DNA of 64,000 bases, from positions 55,993,360-56,057,359 of the forward strand of contig CAMZMU010000040.1 of assembly GCA_947311845.1 (NCBI GenBank). The letters are read 5' to 3'. The DNA is from Poa pratensis (Eukaryota; Streptophyta; Magnoliopsida; Poales; Poaceae). Shown here piece after piece: positions 11,053 through 22,305 of the stretch. The notes under the pieces are model-generated. The model was not told the origin of the DNA, searched no databases, and saw only the letters and a program-made list of their open reading frames with translations. Position 1 is the first letter of the stretch. Each line of letters begins with the position of its first letter. The translations under genes and the position numbers were made by a program.

Positions 11053-11060
11053 TATATAAA
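11053..11060 (+). promoter_or_regulatory. LTR TATA box
   Basis: TATATAAA follows the palindrome array. Transcription would start roughly 30 bases downstream, making the R region begin near 11090. Confidence 0.7.
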
Positions 11061-11850
11061 GGCCTTCTCCTACCTTGGAGAGGGTACCACGACCAGAACT
11101 GAATCCCCCACCATTGTTGAAAGCTTCAACTCCTAGATCTCTCTCCCTACCCACTCAAACACCTTGTCCTTCTAGGACTTGGGAGAGATGGCCTAGATCT
11201 ACACTTCCACCCAAGCGATTTGATTTTCCCCTCCGTTCTTGAGAGGGCTTGAAGCTTGTAAGTTCGTTGATACTTTGGATTGTCGTTGGTCGTTCTTGTG
11301 GCTTTGGGAGCCGCGGGGACTAGCCGGGAGCCTCCAATTAAGTTGTGGAGTCGTGCCCCGGCCTTGTGATTCTTGTGGCTTTGGGGCCGCGGGAATTTGG
11401 TGAGAGCCTCCAATTCGGTTGTGGAGTGTGCCTCATCCTTGTAAAGGTTTGTTGCCGACCTCGAGGGCATCATATAGTGGCTCGTGGAACTCCTCATCGG
11501 AGGATAACACGAGGGAGATACGGTGTGCCATATCAAGGCTATTCGGAGTTCACTTTGTGACTCCGCACCGCTCCAACGGAGACGTAGCTTCCATTGGGAA
11601 GTGAACTTCGGTAGAACATCTCCGCGTCACCGTGTGGTTATCTCTTAACCTTCCTTTACTTGTATTGCTAGCTTATCTTGTGTAGAATATCTTGCTAGCT
11701 TGTTTATTGCTCATCATATAGGATTGTTCACCTAGTTGCATATCTAGAGAACTTATATTTGAGCAATTCCCAAATTTGTATTAAAAGAAAAAGAAAATTT
11801 GTAGTTGCCTATTCACCCCCCCTCTAGTCAACCTACTCGATCCTTTCAAT

Positions 11851-11862
11851 TGGTATCAGAGC
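11851..11862 (+). other. Primer binding site (tRNA-iMet type)
   Basis: TGGTATCAGAGC, two bases after the LTR end, matches the 3' end of initiator methionine tRNA used by most plant copia elements to prime minus-strand DNA synthesis. Confidence 0.92.
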
Positions 11863-11902
11863 AAGGTCTCTTTATTAAGGGCTTAACAGCCTAAAGAGGA
11901 GG

Positions 11903-14457
11903 ATGACTAGCGACGAGGAGTTAAAACTTGCTAAGGAACAACAAGAGAAAAATGATAAGAACAACTTGAGAAAGAACTAAGTGAAGCGGGGATAACCCCT
12001 CCCGATGATAATGCCCCGGTCACCATGAAAGCCATGATTGAACTCTTTGGGTTCATGAAAGGCAAAATGGTGGACGAGGTGTTTACTCGGGTCATTAATA
12101 ATCAAAATGCCTCCTCATCAACCGGTGTTTCTAACGTTGAGGCCTTGGTTGTTAAGGATAACAAAGATCAACCTAAAACTGGTGAGAAGCCTCCTCATAA
12201 CTTTGCTCCACCTACTTCATATCTCACTCAAGTTCCACCACTCAACCTCATATAACCAACCTAAGTAGGCCACCTCCTAAGCTTGATAATACTCGTTATT
12301 TCACTTGGAAGAAATCTATGGAGTCTTATTTTCGCAGCTCATCGGTGCATCTTTGGAGGGTGGTTCTAAATGGTTACTCCGGTTGATCCCTCCAACTTGA
12401 CAAGGCAAGAAGAGATTGATGAACAACTTGATGCAAATGCCAAGTACATCCTTGAGAGTGCCATGACCGCCCATGATGAAGATCAAGTGCGGAATCTCAA
12501 AACCACCAAGGAGGCTTGGGATTTTCTCGCATCGGTATATGAAGGAAATGAGGGCCTTCAACGCTCCAACGACGCCATCCTTCAACATCAAGTGGACAAC
12601 TTCATCATGCTAGAAGAAGAGACACCATCGGATCTCTTCCGAAGACTCACCAAGCTTGTTGTGGCATGTAGGGAAAATGGAAAGAAAGATATGGATGATG
12701 AATGGGTCAAAGCCAAGTTCCTCAAGACCATTGTTCCATACAATGAAAATATGGTGATGAATCTCCATACGAGAGCGGACTACAAAACAATGTCCCAATG
12801 ACATATTGGCACAATTCGTCACTTATGATACCTTGAAGGCCACTTCCAAGTCTTCCATCAACCAAATTCGTGGCACAAAGAACCTTGCCTTGAAGGCTCA
12901 TGTGGAAGAACATCCAAGATATGAAGAAAGCACAAGTGGTCATCATGAAGAAGATTTTGTGGGTGAACTCAATGAGGTGCTTGCTCTTGCCGCCACCAAG
13001 TATTGGAACAAAAGAATATCAAGAGCAACTTCTCCCCTAGAAGCAACTTCTCCCCACAAATGAAAAGAATGTGCTTTAATTGTGGAAAGGAGAATCACCT
13101 TGTGAAGGATTGCCCCTATGAGAGAAGAGAAGATTTTGGAGGCCAACTCATCTTAAAGAAGAAGAAGTTCTTCACCAAGCCATCAAGTACCTCATCAAGA
13201 GAGAACCTCAAAAGGCTCTTGTCATCGCAACACATGAAGAAGAGTATGAGTCCGGTGGCGAGAGGAGGATGATGATACAAGTGAGGAAGTGGGGATGGCG
13301 GCTCTTGCAATGGGCAACCTTCCTCCTTCATTGGCACCCTTTTCTCCGCTCCAAATGACAACAAGATCCCAAGCCTATGTGCCTCATGGCCAAGGAAACC
13401 AAGGTGAATTCCCCACCTAAAATTACTATCTCCTCTAAACCATCTCTCTTGGATTGTGTTGAGGATGTAGGGAAAAATGAGGAGAAAGAGGATACAATTA
13501 CCCTCTTTATAAACAAGCTCCAAGGTCCAACCAAGAAAATGGTTGAGGCTCTCATGTACCAATATGGAGAAGCCAAACACCTCCTTGAGGAGAAGGAGAA
13601 TAGGATTTATGAGCTTGAGGGGCATGCACGTGATCATGCCGATAAAATTGGTGAGCTAGAAGAGCAACTTGTTGAGGAACAAGTGTTCCGGGAGCAACTT
13701 GAGGAGACCCAAGCCAAGGATTTATCCAAGGCAAAAGAAACCCGTGAAACCTCTATTCAAGTTGCTAGTGATCTAAAAATTAAAAATGATGAGCTTGTAG
13801 AGAGTCATAACAAACTCCTTGAGAATTTTGAGCAACTTAGGGAAACCCACAAGGTGACCTCAAGTGAGCTCACCAAGCTCAAGGGGTCATATGCTAAATT
13901 ACAAGCTCAATTTATATATGCTAGCTTCACCACTCCTCATAATGATAAAGATGCCAATGCTTGTGCTACTAACCCTTATGTCTTAAAGCATCTCTCATGG
14001 AGGAGAACACTAGGTTGAAGGCCCAACTTGAAAAGGGTCTAGCCACTTGTATCCAAGGGGAAAAGAACCTCAATGATCTTTTGACCAATCAAAAGGGAGT
14101 GGTTAGCAAGGAAGGGCTTGGGTTTGCTCCCAAGTCCAAGAAGGCAAACAAGAAGAAGATGCCTACCTCCCCTTCAAAAGATATTATTTTTGTGAAGGAG
14201 GGGGAGTTGGGCAAGAAGAATGTTGAACCCATTGTGGGTGGTAAAGCCACAAGGGGCAATGCCACTCACAATGACTTTGCCGGAAAATATAACCCCTCAT
14301 ATGTGCTTATGAAATCTAGAAATGGTTATGTTTTTGCTAAATATGTTGGTACCTCATATGGAGATGATTATCACTATGCTATTTGGGTTCCAAAGACCCT
14401 TGTGACTAACAAAAGAGGACCCATTCCAAAATGGGTACCTAAATCAAAGACTTGATT
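11903..14457 (+). pseudogene. Copia gag with CCHC knuckle and coiled coil (broken)
   Basis: Gag forms the virus-like particle that packages element RNA. Translation would start at ATG 11903 (MTSDEELKLAKEQQEKN). Frameshifts occur near 11955, 12250 and 12800. The capsid part includes FTWKKSMESYFRSSS and TKEAWDFLASVYEGNEG. The zinc knuckle CFNCGKENHLVKDC is at about 13072. From about 13550 to 13900 a strongly heptad-like, Glu/Lys-rich segment (HLLEEKENRIYELEGHARDH) predicts a coiled coil. The last part is basic (KSKKANKKKMP) and ends WVPKSKT at 14453. The long gag resembles that of the minus-strand copia gag at 43421-45689. Confidence 0.85.
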
Positions 14458-14483
14458 TATTGTAGGGCTTTTCTTCCGGTGGA

Positions 14484-16182
14484 TCTTCATGGCTCATTGA
14501 TAGTGGGTGTTCATCTCACATGACCGGAAGCAAAGAAGTAGTAAAGGGCTTATTGAAACAATTACTCTCATTCTCTCATGTCACCATTGGGAACAATACA
14601 AGACTTAAGGTATTGGGATATGGCAAGGTGGTGATCACACCGGAGTTATCAATTGAGAAGGTCCTCCTTGTTGAATCCCTTTCATATAATCTACTTTCCG
14701 TTGGTCAATTATGCGATGCCGGTTACACCGTTATCTTTAATAAATACCACGTGACCATCCTTTTCACAAAATCTCTTAAAGTAGCCTTTGTTGGATTTCG
14801 TGAGAACGGTTTGTATGTGGTCGATTTCTCGAAAGAGACCACTCAAATTGCCACGTGTCTAATGGCTAAATCCGACAAGGGTTGGCTTTGGCATCGCCGG
14901 CTAGGCCATGTCGGTATGAGAAATTTACAAACTCTTGTAAAGGGTGGACACGTGGTAGGACTAACCGATGTTAATTTTTCCAAAGATCGTCCTTGTAGTG
15001 CTTGCATAGCCGGAAAGATGCATGAAAAGAATCACCCCAAGAAGACCATTATCTCCACTAAGAGGCCTTTGGAGCTCCTTCATATGGATCTTTTGGGCCT
15101 CCCACATATGATAGTCTTGGTGGCAAGAAATATTGTTTGGTGATTGTGGATGATTATTCAAGATATTGTTGGACTTTCTACATCAAGAAGAAGAGTGAAA
15201 CTCAAAAGATATTCATTGACTTTGCAACCCTAGTTCAACGCCAATATGACTCCAAGATTTTGGCAATTAGAAGTGACAATGGTACGGAGTTCAAGAATTA
15301 CACTATGGATGATTTCCTAAGTGGGGAGGGCATTCAACACCAATATTCCGCTGCATATACTCCCCAACAAAATGGTGTCGCCGAAAGGAAGAACCGCACT
15401 CTTATTGATATGGCAAGAACTATGATGGCCGAATTTCATTCCCCATACAACTTTTGGGCCGAAGCCATCAACACCGCTTGTCACTAAAACCGGCTCTTCT
15501 TCCGTCCTCTCATGGAAAGACACCATATGAACTCCTCACCGGTAAAAAGCCAAATGTATCTTACTTTCGAGTCTTTGGTTGCAAATGCCATGTTTACATT
15601 AAAGGTTGCAAAATTGCTAAATTTGAATCTAGATCTTTTGATGGTATACTTGTTGGATATGCCGCAAAGTCTCATGCTTATAGGGTCTACAACATATCCA
15701 CCGGGTGTGTTGAAGAATCTATGAACGTGGAGTTTGTCGAGGATAATGGCTCCCAAGCGGAGCATATTGATCATGATGATGTAGGTGATGATGCTCCATC
15801 TCAAGCCATAAGAACTATGGGGATTGGAGAACTTATTCCTATTGAAGGACCTATTGATGATACTCAAGAAGAAGGAACAAGTTCTACTCAAGTTGAGCCA
15901 TCCACCTCAATAGTTGATCAAGAAACTATCCAAGAACAAGAACATGATATTCATTCACATGATCAAGAAGATGGTCAAGACCCACCCAACTCTAGTGGTG
16001 AACAAGAACATAATGAACCCACAACCCAAGAACTCCACTTAGGGTTGACCATGAGCAAGATGAAGGCAATGATGAAGATTTGTGTTGGTGAAACAATTGG
16101 TCAAGCCATGGAACATCCGGCGTGCATCAAAATTGGATCATCTTTCCCACTTCAAAGAAAATATCCTTGGGAGTATTCGTAG
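14484..16182 (+). pseudogene. Copia protease and integrase (broken)
   Basis: The protease active site reads SWLIDSGCSSHMTGSK at about 14497, with an in-frame TAG just upstream (14474 region). The GAG-pre-integrase zinc segment holds HRRLGH (about 14893) and CSACIAGK (about 14995). The integrase core has Asp in VDDYSRY (15149), Asp in RSDNGTEF (15275) and Glu in NGVAERKNR (15383). After a frameshift near 15483 the C-terminal part continues GKTPYELLTGKKPNVSYFRV, then a low-complexity linker rich in Gln, Asp and Glu. Frame breaks near 15110 and 15483 make the polyprotein non-functional. Confidence 0.87.
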
Positions 16183-16219
16183 GGGTGTGTCCACACGCAA
16201 ACAATTATCTAACTTTTGT

Positions 16220-17764
16220 GGTCATGTCTCTTGTTTGTCTAGCTTAGAACCTCTCAAGGTATATGATGCTCTTGAAGATATGGATTGGGTTGCGGCTATG
16301 CATGAAGAGTTGAACAACTTCGAGCGCAACAAAGTATGGTCATTAGTTGAAAAACCCAAAGACACATGCCATAATGTCATTGGAACCAAGTGGATATTTA
16401 AGAACAAGCAAGACTCACATGGTCAAGTCATCCGCAACAAAGCAAGATTGGTTGCACAAGGCTACACCCAAATCGAAGGAGTCGACTACGGTGAAACCTA
16501 TGCCCCCGTTGCTAGACTTGAATCCATTCGCTTACTAATTGCTTATGCATCTACTCATAATATTGTCTTATATCAAATGGATGTTAAAAGTGCTTTCTTA
16601 AATGGTCCACTAAATGAGTTGGTGTATGTTAAACAACCTCGGGTTTCGAAGCCTTCAAAATTTCCTAACAGTCTACTTACTACATAAGGCTCTTTAGGGC
16701 TCAAGCAAGCTCCACGTGCTTGGTATGATCATCTCAAGGAGTTCTTAGTAGACCGTGGCTTTGAAATTGGGGTAATAGATCCCACTCTTTTTACAAAAAG
16801 GGTAAATGGAGATTTTTTCGTATGCCAAATATATGTTGATGATATTATCTTTGGTTCCACTAACCGTGAATTTAGTGATCAATTTGGCAAGCTAATGACC
16901 AAGGAATTTGAGATGTCCATGATGGGAAAGTTGAATTATTTTCTTGGCTTTGAAATCCACCAATTTCGAGAAGGAACATTCTTATGTCAAGCCAAGTATA
17001 TTAAGGACATGCTCAAGAAATTTGACATGAACAATGCCAAGCCATATAAGTTTCCCATGGACTCCAAGGCGGATCTTCACTTAGATCCGGATGGTAAGGA
17101 AGTTGATCAAAAGCTTTATCGTTCTATGATTGGATCTTTGCTTTACCTTTGTGCATCTAGACCGGATATTATGTTTAGTGTGGGTATGTGTGCAAGATTC
17201 CAATCAAGTCCTAGGGAAAGTCATGAAACCGCGGTTAAAAGGATTCTAAGATACTTGATGGATACTCCTAACTTTGGTCTTTGGTATCCCCATGGCACAA
17301 GCTTTGATCTTGTAGGTTATTCGGATGCGGATTGGGCGGGTTGCAAAATGGATAGAAAATCAACTTCGGGTACTTGCCAATTCCTTGGTAGGTCCCTTGT
17401 GAGTTGGTCTTCTAAGAAGCAAAATTGTGTGGCCTCGTCCTCCACCGAAGCCGAATACATTGCCGCCGGAAGTTGTTGTGCACAACTATTATGGATGAGG
17501 CAAACTTTAAAGGATTATGGTGTCATTTGTGACAAAGTGCCTCTTTTATGTGATAATGAAAGTGCCATCAAAATTGCTCACAATCCGGTTCTTCATGGGA
17601 AGACCAAGCATATTGAGATCCGGTATCATTTTATTCGAGATCATGTTGAGAAGGGTGATATTGCAATAAGTATGTCAACACCAAGCTTCAACTCGCCGAT
17701 ATGTTCACAAAGCCTCTTGGTGAAGCAAGATTCAAGGACTTGAGAGAGAACTTAATGTGGTGGA
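16220..17764 (+). pseudogene. Copia reverse transcriptase and RNase H (broken)
   Basis: RT begins near [19 protein letters not shown] and includes [31 protein letters not shown] and the catalytic YVDD at about 16833. RNase H includes the Asp of YSDADWAG, STEAEYIAA, LCDNESAI and HIEIRYHFIRD. The polyprotein ends FTKPLGEARFKDL about 17740. A stop at 16687 and a frameshift near 17690 break the frame. RNase H removes RNA from the RNA-DNA hybrid made by RT inside the particle. Confidence 0.9.
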
Positions 17765-18301
17765 CATAAGCAATTGGATTTAGTGGACTTCTTGCATACC
17801 TACCCATATTAGACGATATTCATTTGGTTTGGATGTAGGCATGGACATAGGGGGAGTGCGGTCCTAATCCATTGGACTATCCCTCCCCCATTATGCCGAT
17901 AGTAAGAACTCATTTTGTCTCTATATTTTCATTTCATGAATTATGCTTAAATGACGAGTAGTGGCCGTGAACCCGAGATACATCTTCGCGGTGTCACACC
18001 ACAAACTCATACATGGTGGCCTTGGCCACCGCCCTCTTCTTTATGAAGAGTTGGTTCTTTTCGGTCTTAATTGAAAATCATTTGGAATTTTGGTCCTATT
18101 GTTGGTTTTATGGGAAACCCACTCATCTTGGCATTTCCTTGTTGATTTTTGCAAGTTTGAGTGTGGAGTACCAATGTCAGTTTGGCAATCTTATCCCAAG
18201 CCTTTTTCCTAAAAACACTCCATCTTATGCACACAAGTCTTATTTTGAAACTGAGGAGAAAGGGTTTAGCAGGCCAGAATTTCTAACGAAATCCTGACAA
18301 T

Positions 18302-18377
18302 CGGATTATCCGATCAAGACTTGCTCGGATTATCCGACTATCGGATTATCCGATCCAAGTCAAGATCGGATTATCCG
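18302..18377. promoter_or_regulatory. Four CGGATTATCCG palindromes before ORF3
   Basis: Exact copies start at 18302, 18326, 18342 and 18367, using the same core and the same 24 bp step seen in the LTR. They end about 210 bases before the ORF3 start codon and are followed by a GC-rich stretch that could be a 5' untranslated region. This suggests an internal promoter for ORF3. No clear TATA box is visible. Confidence 0.55.
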
Positions 18378-18584
18378 ATTTGGCGGTTCGTCGCCTAATA
18401 GAGCAGGGGTCGGGGTGAAGGGCTCAGTCGAGCGTTTCTTCCACCCCGACCCTCTCTCTCCTCCAGCGCCGCCGCCTGCTCTCCCCGCGCCTCCCCGGCA
18501 TCTCCGGCCGTCCCCAACTCCGGCATTTGGCCGGATCTGGTGCTCCTCCTCCCCGGGAACCCATTCACCCAAGCTTTTTCCTCA

Positions 18585-20432
18585 ATGGACGAGGGTAACT
18601 TCTTCTCTCTCATCTCCTAGGTGTTCCTCACCTAGATCTTTGTAAGAATTGTTTTGGCTGGTGGTAGTGGTTCCCTTGGTACTTAGAACACTAGGCTAGC
18701 CCCCCTTATTGTCGATCTACTGCTAGACCTAGGACGTGAATCAATTTGTTGCTGCCAGATTCAGATCGGATATTCCGATTTAGTATGAACCGGATATTCC
18801 GACATGTCGGATTATCCGATTCATACTTACTCGGATATTCCGAAATTGCTCAGTTGGTATTTTTCAGCCACATTTTGATTTGTCCAGGACTAGTAGACTC
18901 AACTTAGGGATGCTCTCCTAGTGTACATTGTACCATTCCTTGCTCTGTGACTTGTGTGTACTCATCTATGCTATCCATCTATTGCTCTATCTCACAGGTG
19001 GTTCGGGTAGTCCTCCGAAGAAGCATGCTAGAAAAGAAAAACTGCCATCAAGAAGAAGCAAGTTGCCATAAACCTTCGAAGAAGGGCAAGGAAACTCCCC
19101 CAACTACTTGACCATGCCACCCGTTGACTATGCCCAAATCCGTCAGTCCAACTGGTATAGGAATGTGCCCAGAGATGAAAATATTGAAGATCCCAACTTC
19201 TGGTGCATGGAGCAGATCTATATATACAATGACATCTATAAGCATTATCTCCACCCTATTCGCCCGATGCAGCCCTACAGAATGCGAGATATCAAGGCCA
19301 AGGCCAGTTATGCTCAAGCTGCAGATGTGATTGAACAGATGGGCATGGTTTCTCTCATTGAAAAGCAATGTCCCTACAATGTGCCACTGATTCTGCAGTT
19401 TTTCTCCACCTTGGTGATCGAGACTGACCATCAAAAGACCATGAAATGGATGACAGGTCGCACTCAGTGTACATCCTCCTTTGCTCGGTTGGCTTCTCTT
19501 CTTGGCTATTCATCCTACCGCAGCAACCTTCCTCCTAGTGGTTACCGTATGCACACTGTTGAGAAGCCAAATAAAAACATATTGAAGGACATGTATGGGG
19601 CTGGTGGAATTATTGGCCAAAAACAGGGCCTCCTGCCCCTCTATGACCAGCTTGCGATCATCTTCCGCTCAACTATTGCTCCCAGTGGAGGTAACAATGA
19701 CAATATAGTCGCTCCTCTTGCCAATCTGCTTTGCCTTGCAAAAATATTGTTGAGAATGAAGACCCTGAAGCTGATTTTAAAGTGGATGTGATGCATTTCA
19801 TCTTTCGTGAGTTGTTTGACTCTATGGTCAGTGGGCTCACTATTCCTTATGCTCCTTACATCATGATGCTCATCAAGGACACTTGAAGAACCACAACTTC
19901 AGCCGGTATGATATGGAGCCCCATTCGTACAAGAGGGTTTATCAGAAGAGGAAAGGGTCATTCCATCTTCTGCTGCTGCAGCTCCTGCCCGAGGTTCCTT
20001 CATGGGTGATGCTCGTCGTGGCGCCACCCGTCAGTCTTCGGTTCCTTCTTTGCTCCGCCCAAGAATCTGAACTGGTTCCAGCGGAACATCCTGTGCATGA
20101 ATGCGGACATCCGGAGGGGACAGTATGACACTTATCTTAGGCAGGAGAACATTCTCAAGCGCCTTCCTCGCCTCGCAGATGACCCCCAGATCTGCTCCTC
20201 TCCTTATGATCAGTGGAACGAGGGCTCTCAGTTTCCATGGACTCAGCTTGAGTCTCATCTCCTAGAGACAGCTTCTGCTGGCCCTTCCCGGCCATCCTAC
20301 ACTCGTGCCCGTACTTATGAGTCTTCAGAAGAGGATGATGCTGAGTCTGAGGACAATGATGATGATGATGCTGATGGCGGTGACGGTGTTGGTGATGACA
20401 ATGATGATGATGATGCCTCTGAGTCGGAGTGA
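18585..20432 (+). pseudogene. Spliced accessory ORF3 (env-position) of the copia element
   Basis: A short first exon, ATG at 18585 reading MDEG, ends at 18594 before GTAACT. The reading frame resumes after CTCACAG at 18998 and gives GGSGSPPKKHARKEKLPSRR, a basic segment like a nuclear localisation signal. The main part (about 19110-19890) reads MPPVDYAQIRQSNWYRNVPR, FWCMEQIYIYNDIYKHYL, FFSTLVIETDHQKTMKWMTG and similar, then YRRGQ-type sequence and a very acidic tail ending DDASESE at 20429. Stops or frameshifts at about 19055, 19742 and 19888 break it. Its position matches the env-like ORF of SIRE-type elements, but no signal peptide or membrane segment is obvious. It resembles proteins labelled putative plant transposon protein (from memory). 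Confidence 0.6.
18777..18842. promoter_or_regulatory. Palindrome cluster inside the ORF3 intron
   Basis: Copies start at 18777, 18791, 18808 and 18832. Only 18808 is the exact CGGATTATCCG; the other three are CGGATATTCCG, which keeps the CGGA...TCCG arms. They lie within the proposed ORF3 intron (18595-18997). Confidence 0.5.
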
Positions 20433-20951
20433 TCTACTTGGGCCGTAGCATCGCTCTTTTCCCTTTTTGGCGTTTCGATGCCAAAGGGGGAGAAGTAGTT
20501 CTATTAGGTCTCCGTGTGGGATTTGCATGGGTTTCGGGCACAAGCATATGCTTTTACCATTCTTGTTGCGCTTGTGTCCATTTATGTCGAACTTATTCGT
20601 GTTGTGTTTTCATGTGAACTTATGTGTGTGAACCTTTGTGCTTAAGTTATGAGACATATGGATTTCTTATATGGTTATGAGGTGTATCTTGTGCTATGGT
20701 TTATCTCTACTCTATTGTGCACAAGGTATAGTCCTCTCTCAAAGCTCAACCTATTTTGATATGTCCCCATGAAATTTCTATCTAGTTTCCTTACTATTTG
20801 GAGGTGCCCTTTTCCTATATGTGTTGCATTTGTATTCAATACAATTTAATTATATGCACACATTCAGGGGGAGCTTCTCATGTCTTAAGCTCGGGAATCT
20901 AGATAATATATTATGCTTTCCTTGCAAATCCTAGTGTTGTCATCTAACACC

Positions 20952-20965
20952 AAAAAGGGGGAGAT
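20952..20965 (+). other. Polypurine tract of the copia element
   Basis: AAAAAGGGGGAGAT lies directly before the 3' LTR and would prime plus-strand synthesis. Between ORF3 and this tract (20433-20951) I see no other coding sequence. Confidence 0.9.
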
Positions 20966-22305
20966 TGAAAGGACATTTCTTAATCCCTTGTGTTTTGTGT
21001 GTTAGGCAACAACACTAGTGATGATTTAACATGTGAATCAAGTGATGCAGGTTTTAAGTGATTAAAACATCTTTGCATCAAATCCAAAAAGGGAGTTGAA
21101 AAGAGCCAGTATTGTTGCTGAAGAAAATCGGATTATCCGATGTTGGAAGATTCGGATTATCCGATTTGCAAAGTCTGCTGGAATTCTGCTAAGGACTAGA
21201 AGAAACTCACACTGAAGTTATTCGGATTATCCGATTTGGGATGAATCGGATTATCCGATGATCAGGATTTGCTGGAATTCTGCTAAGGACTAGAAACAAC
21301 CTCACACTGAAGTTATCCGGATTATCCGATTTGGGAAGAATCGGATTATCCGATGGTCAGGTTTTGCTCGAAATCTGCTAAGGACTACAAGCAACCGCAC
21401 ACTGAGGTTCTCCGGATTATCCGATTGTGGTCTGGAATCGGATTATCCGATGCTGACTTAGATCGGATTATCCGATTTACCTGTCTGCAACGGCTAGATT
21501 CTGGGAGCAGTATATAAAGGCCTTCTCCTACCTTGGAGAGGGTACCACGACCAGAACTGAATCCCCACCATTATTGAGGCTTCACTCCCTAGATCTCTCT
21601 CCCTACCCACTCAAACACCTTGTCCTTCTAGGACTTGGGAGAGATGGCCTAGATCTACACTTCCACCTAAGCGATTTGATTTTCCCCTCCGTTCTTGAGA
21701 GGGCTTGAAGCTTGTAAGTTCGTTGATATTTTGGATTGTCGTTGGTCGTTCTTGTGGCTTTGGGAGCCGCGGGGACTAGCCGGGAGCCTCCAATTAAGTT
21801 GTGGAGTCGTGCCCCGGCCTTGTGATTCTTGTGGCTTTGGAAGCCGCGGGAATTTGGTGAGAGCCTCCAATTCGGTTGTGGAGTGTGCCTCATCCTTGTA
21901 AAGGTTTGTTGCCGACCTCGAGGGCATCATATAGTGGCTCGTGGAACTCCTCATCGGAGGATAACACGAGGGAGATACGGTGTGCCATATCAAGGCTATT
22001 CGGAGTTCACTTTGTGACTCCGCACCGCTCCAACGGAGACGTAGCTTCCATTGGGAAGTGAACTTCGGTAGAACATCTCCGCGTCACCGTGTGTTTATCT
22101 CTTAACCTTCCTTTACTTGTATTGCTAGCTTATCTTGTGTAGAATATCTTGTTAGCTTGTTTATTGCTCATCATATAGGATTGTTCACCTAGTTGCATAT
22201 CTAGAGAACTTTATTTGAGCAATTCCCAAATTTGTATTAAAAGAAAAGAAAATTTGTAGTTGCCTATTCACCCCTCCCCTCTAGGTAACCTACTCGATCC
22301 TTTCA
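20966..22305 (+). repeat. 3' LTR of the copia element
   Basis: 1340 bp, nearly identical to the 5' LTR. All nine palindromes (21129 to 21474) are exact here, including the one that is variant in the 5' LTR. The LTR ends TCCTTTCA, followed by the target duplication GTTAT and then GCAG, the acceptor of a gene A exon. Confidence 0.95.

Larger units (their letters stand above)
10512..11848 (+). repeat. 5' LTR of the copia element
   Basis: 1337 bp, starting TGAAAGGACATTC and ending CGATCCTTTCA. It contains the palindrome array at 10673-11016, a TATA box at 11053, and a repeated GGCTTTGGGAGCCGCGGG-type segment at about 11301-11395. Confidence 0.95.
10512..22305 (+). mobile_element. Complete Ty1/copia element, SIRE/Maximus-like layout
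   Basis: The element is bounded by LTRs (10512-11848 and 20966-22305) and a 5 bp target duplication GTTAT (10507-10511 and 22306-22310). It has a tRNA-iMet type primer binding site, a gag with a CCHC knuckle and coiled coil, pol in the copia order PR-INT-RT-RNase H, an extra spliced ORF after pol, and a polypurine tract. A long gag and a third ORF are features known of the SIRE/Maximus lineage. By eye the LTRs differ at roughly a dozen substitutions plus several small indels over 1.34 kb, about 1%, so insertion was fairly recent. All reading frames carry frameshifts, so this copy is not autonomous. Confidence 0.9.
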
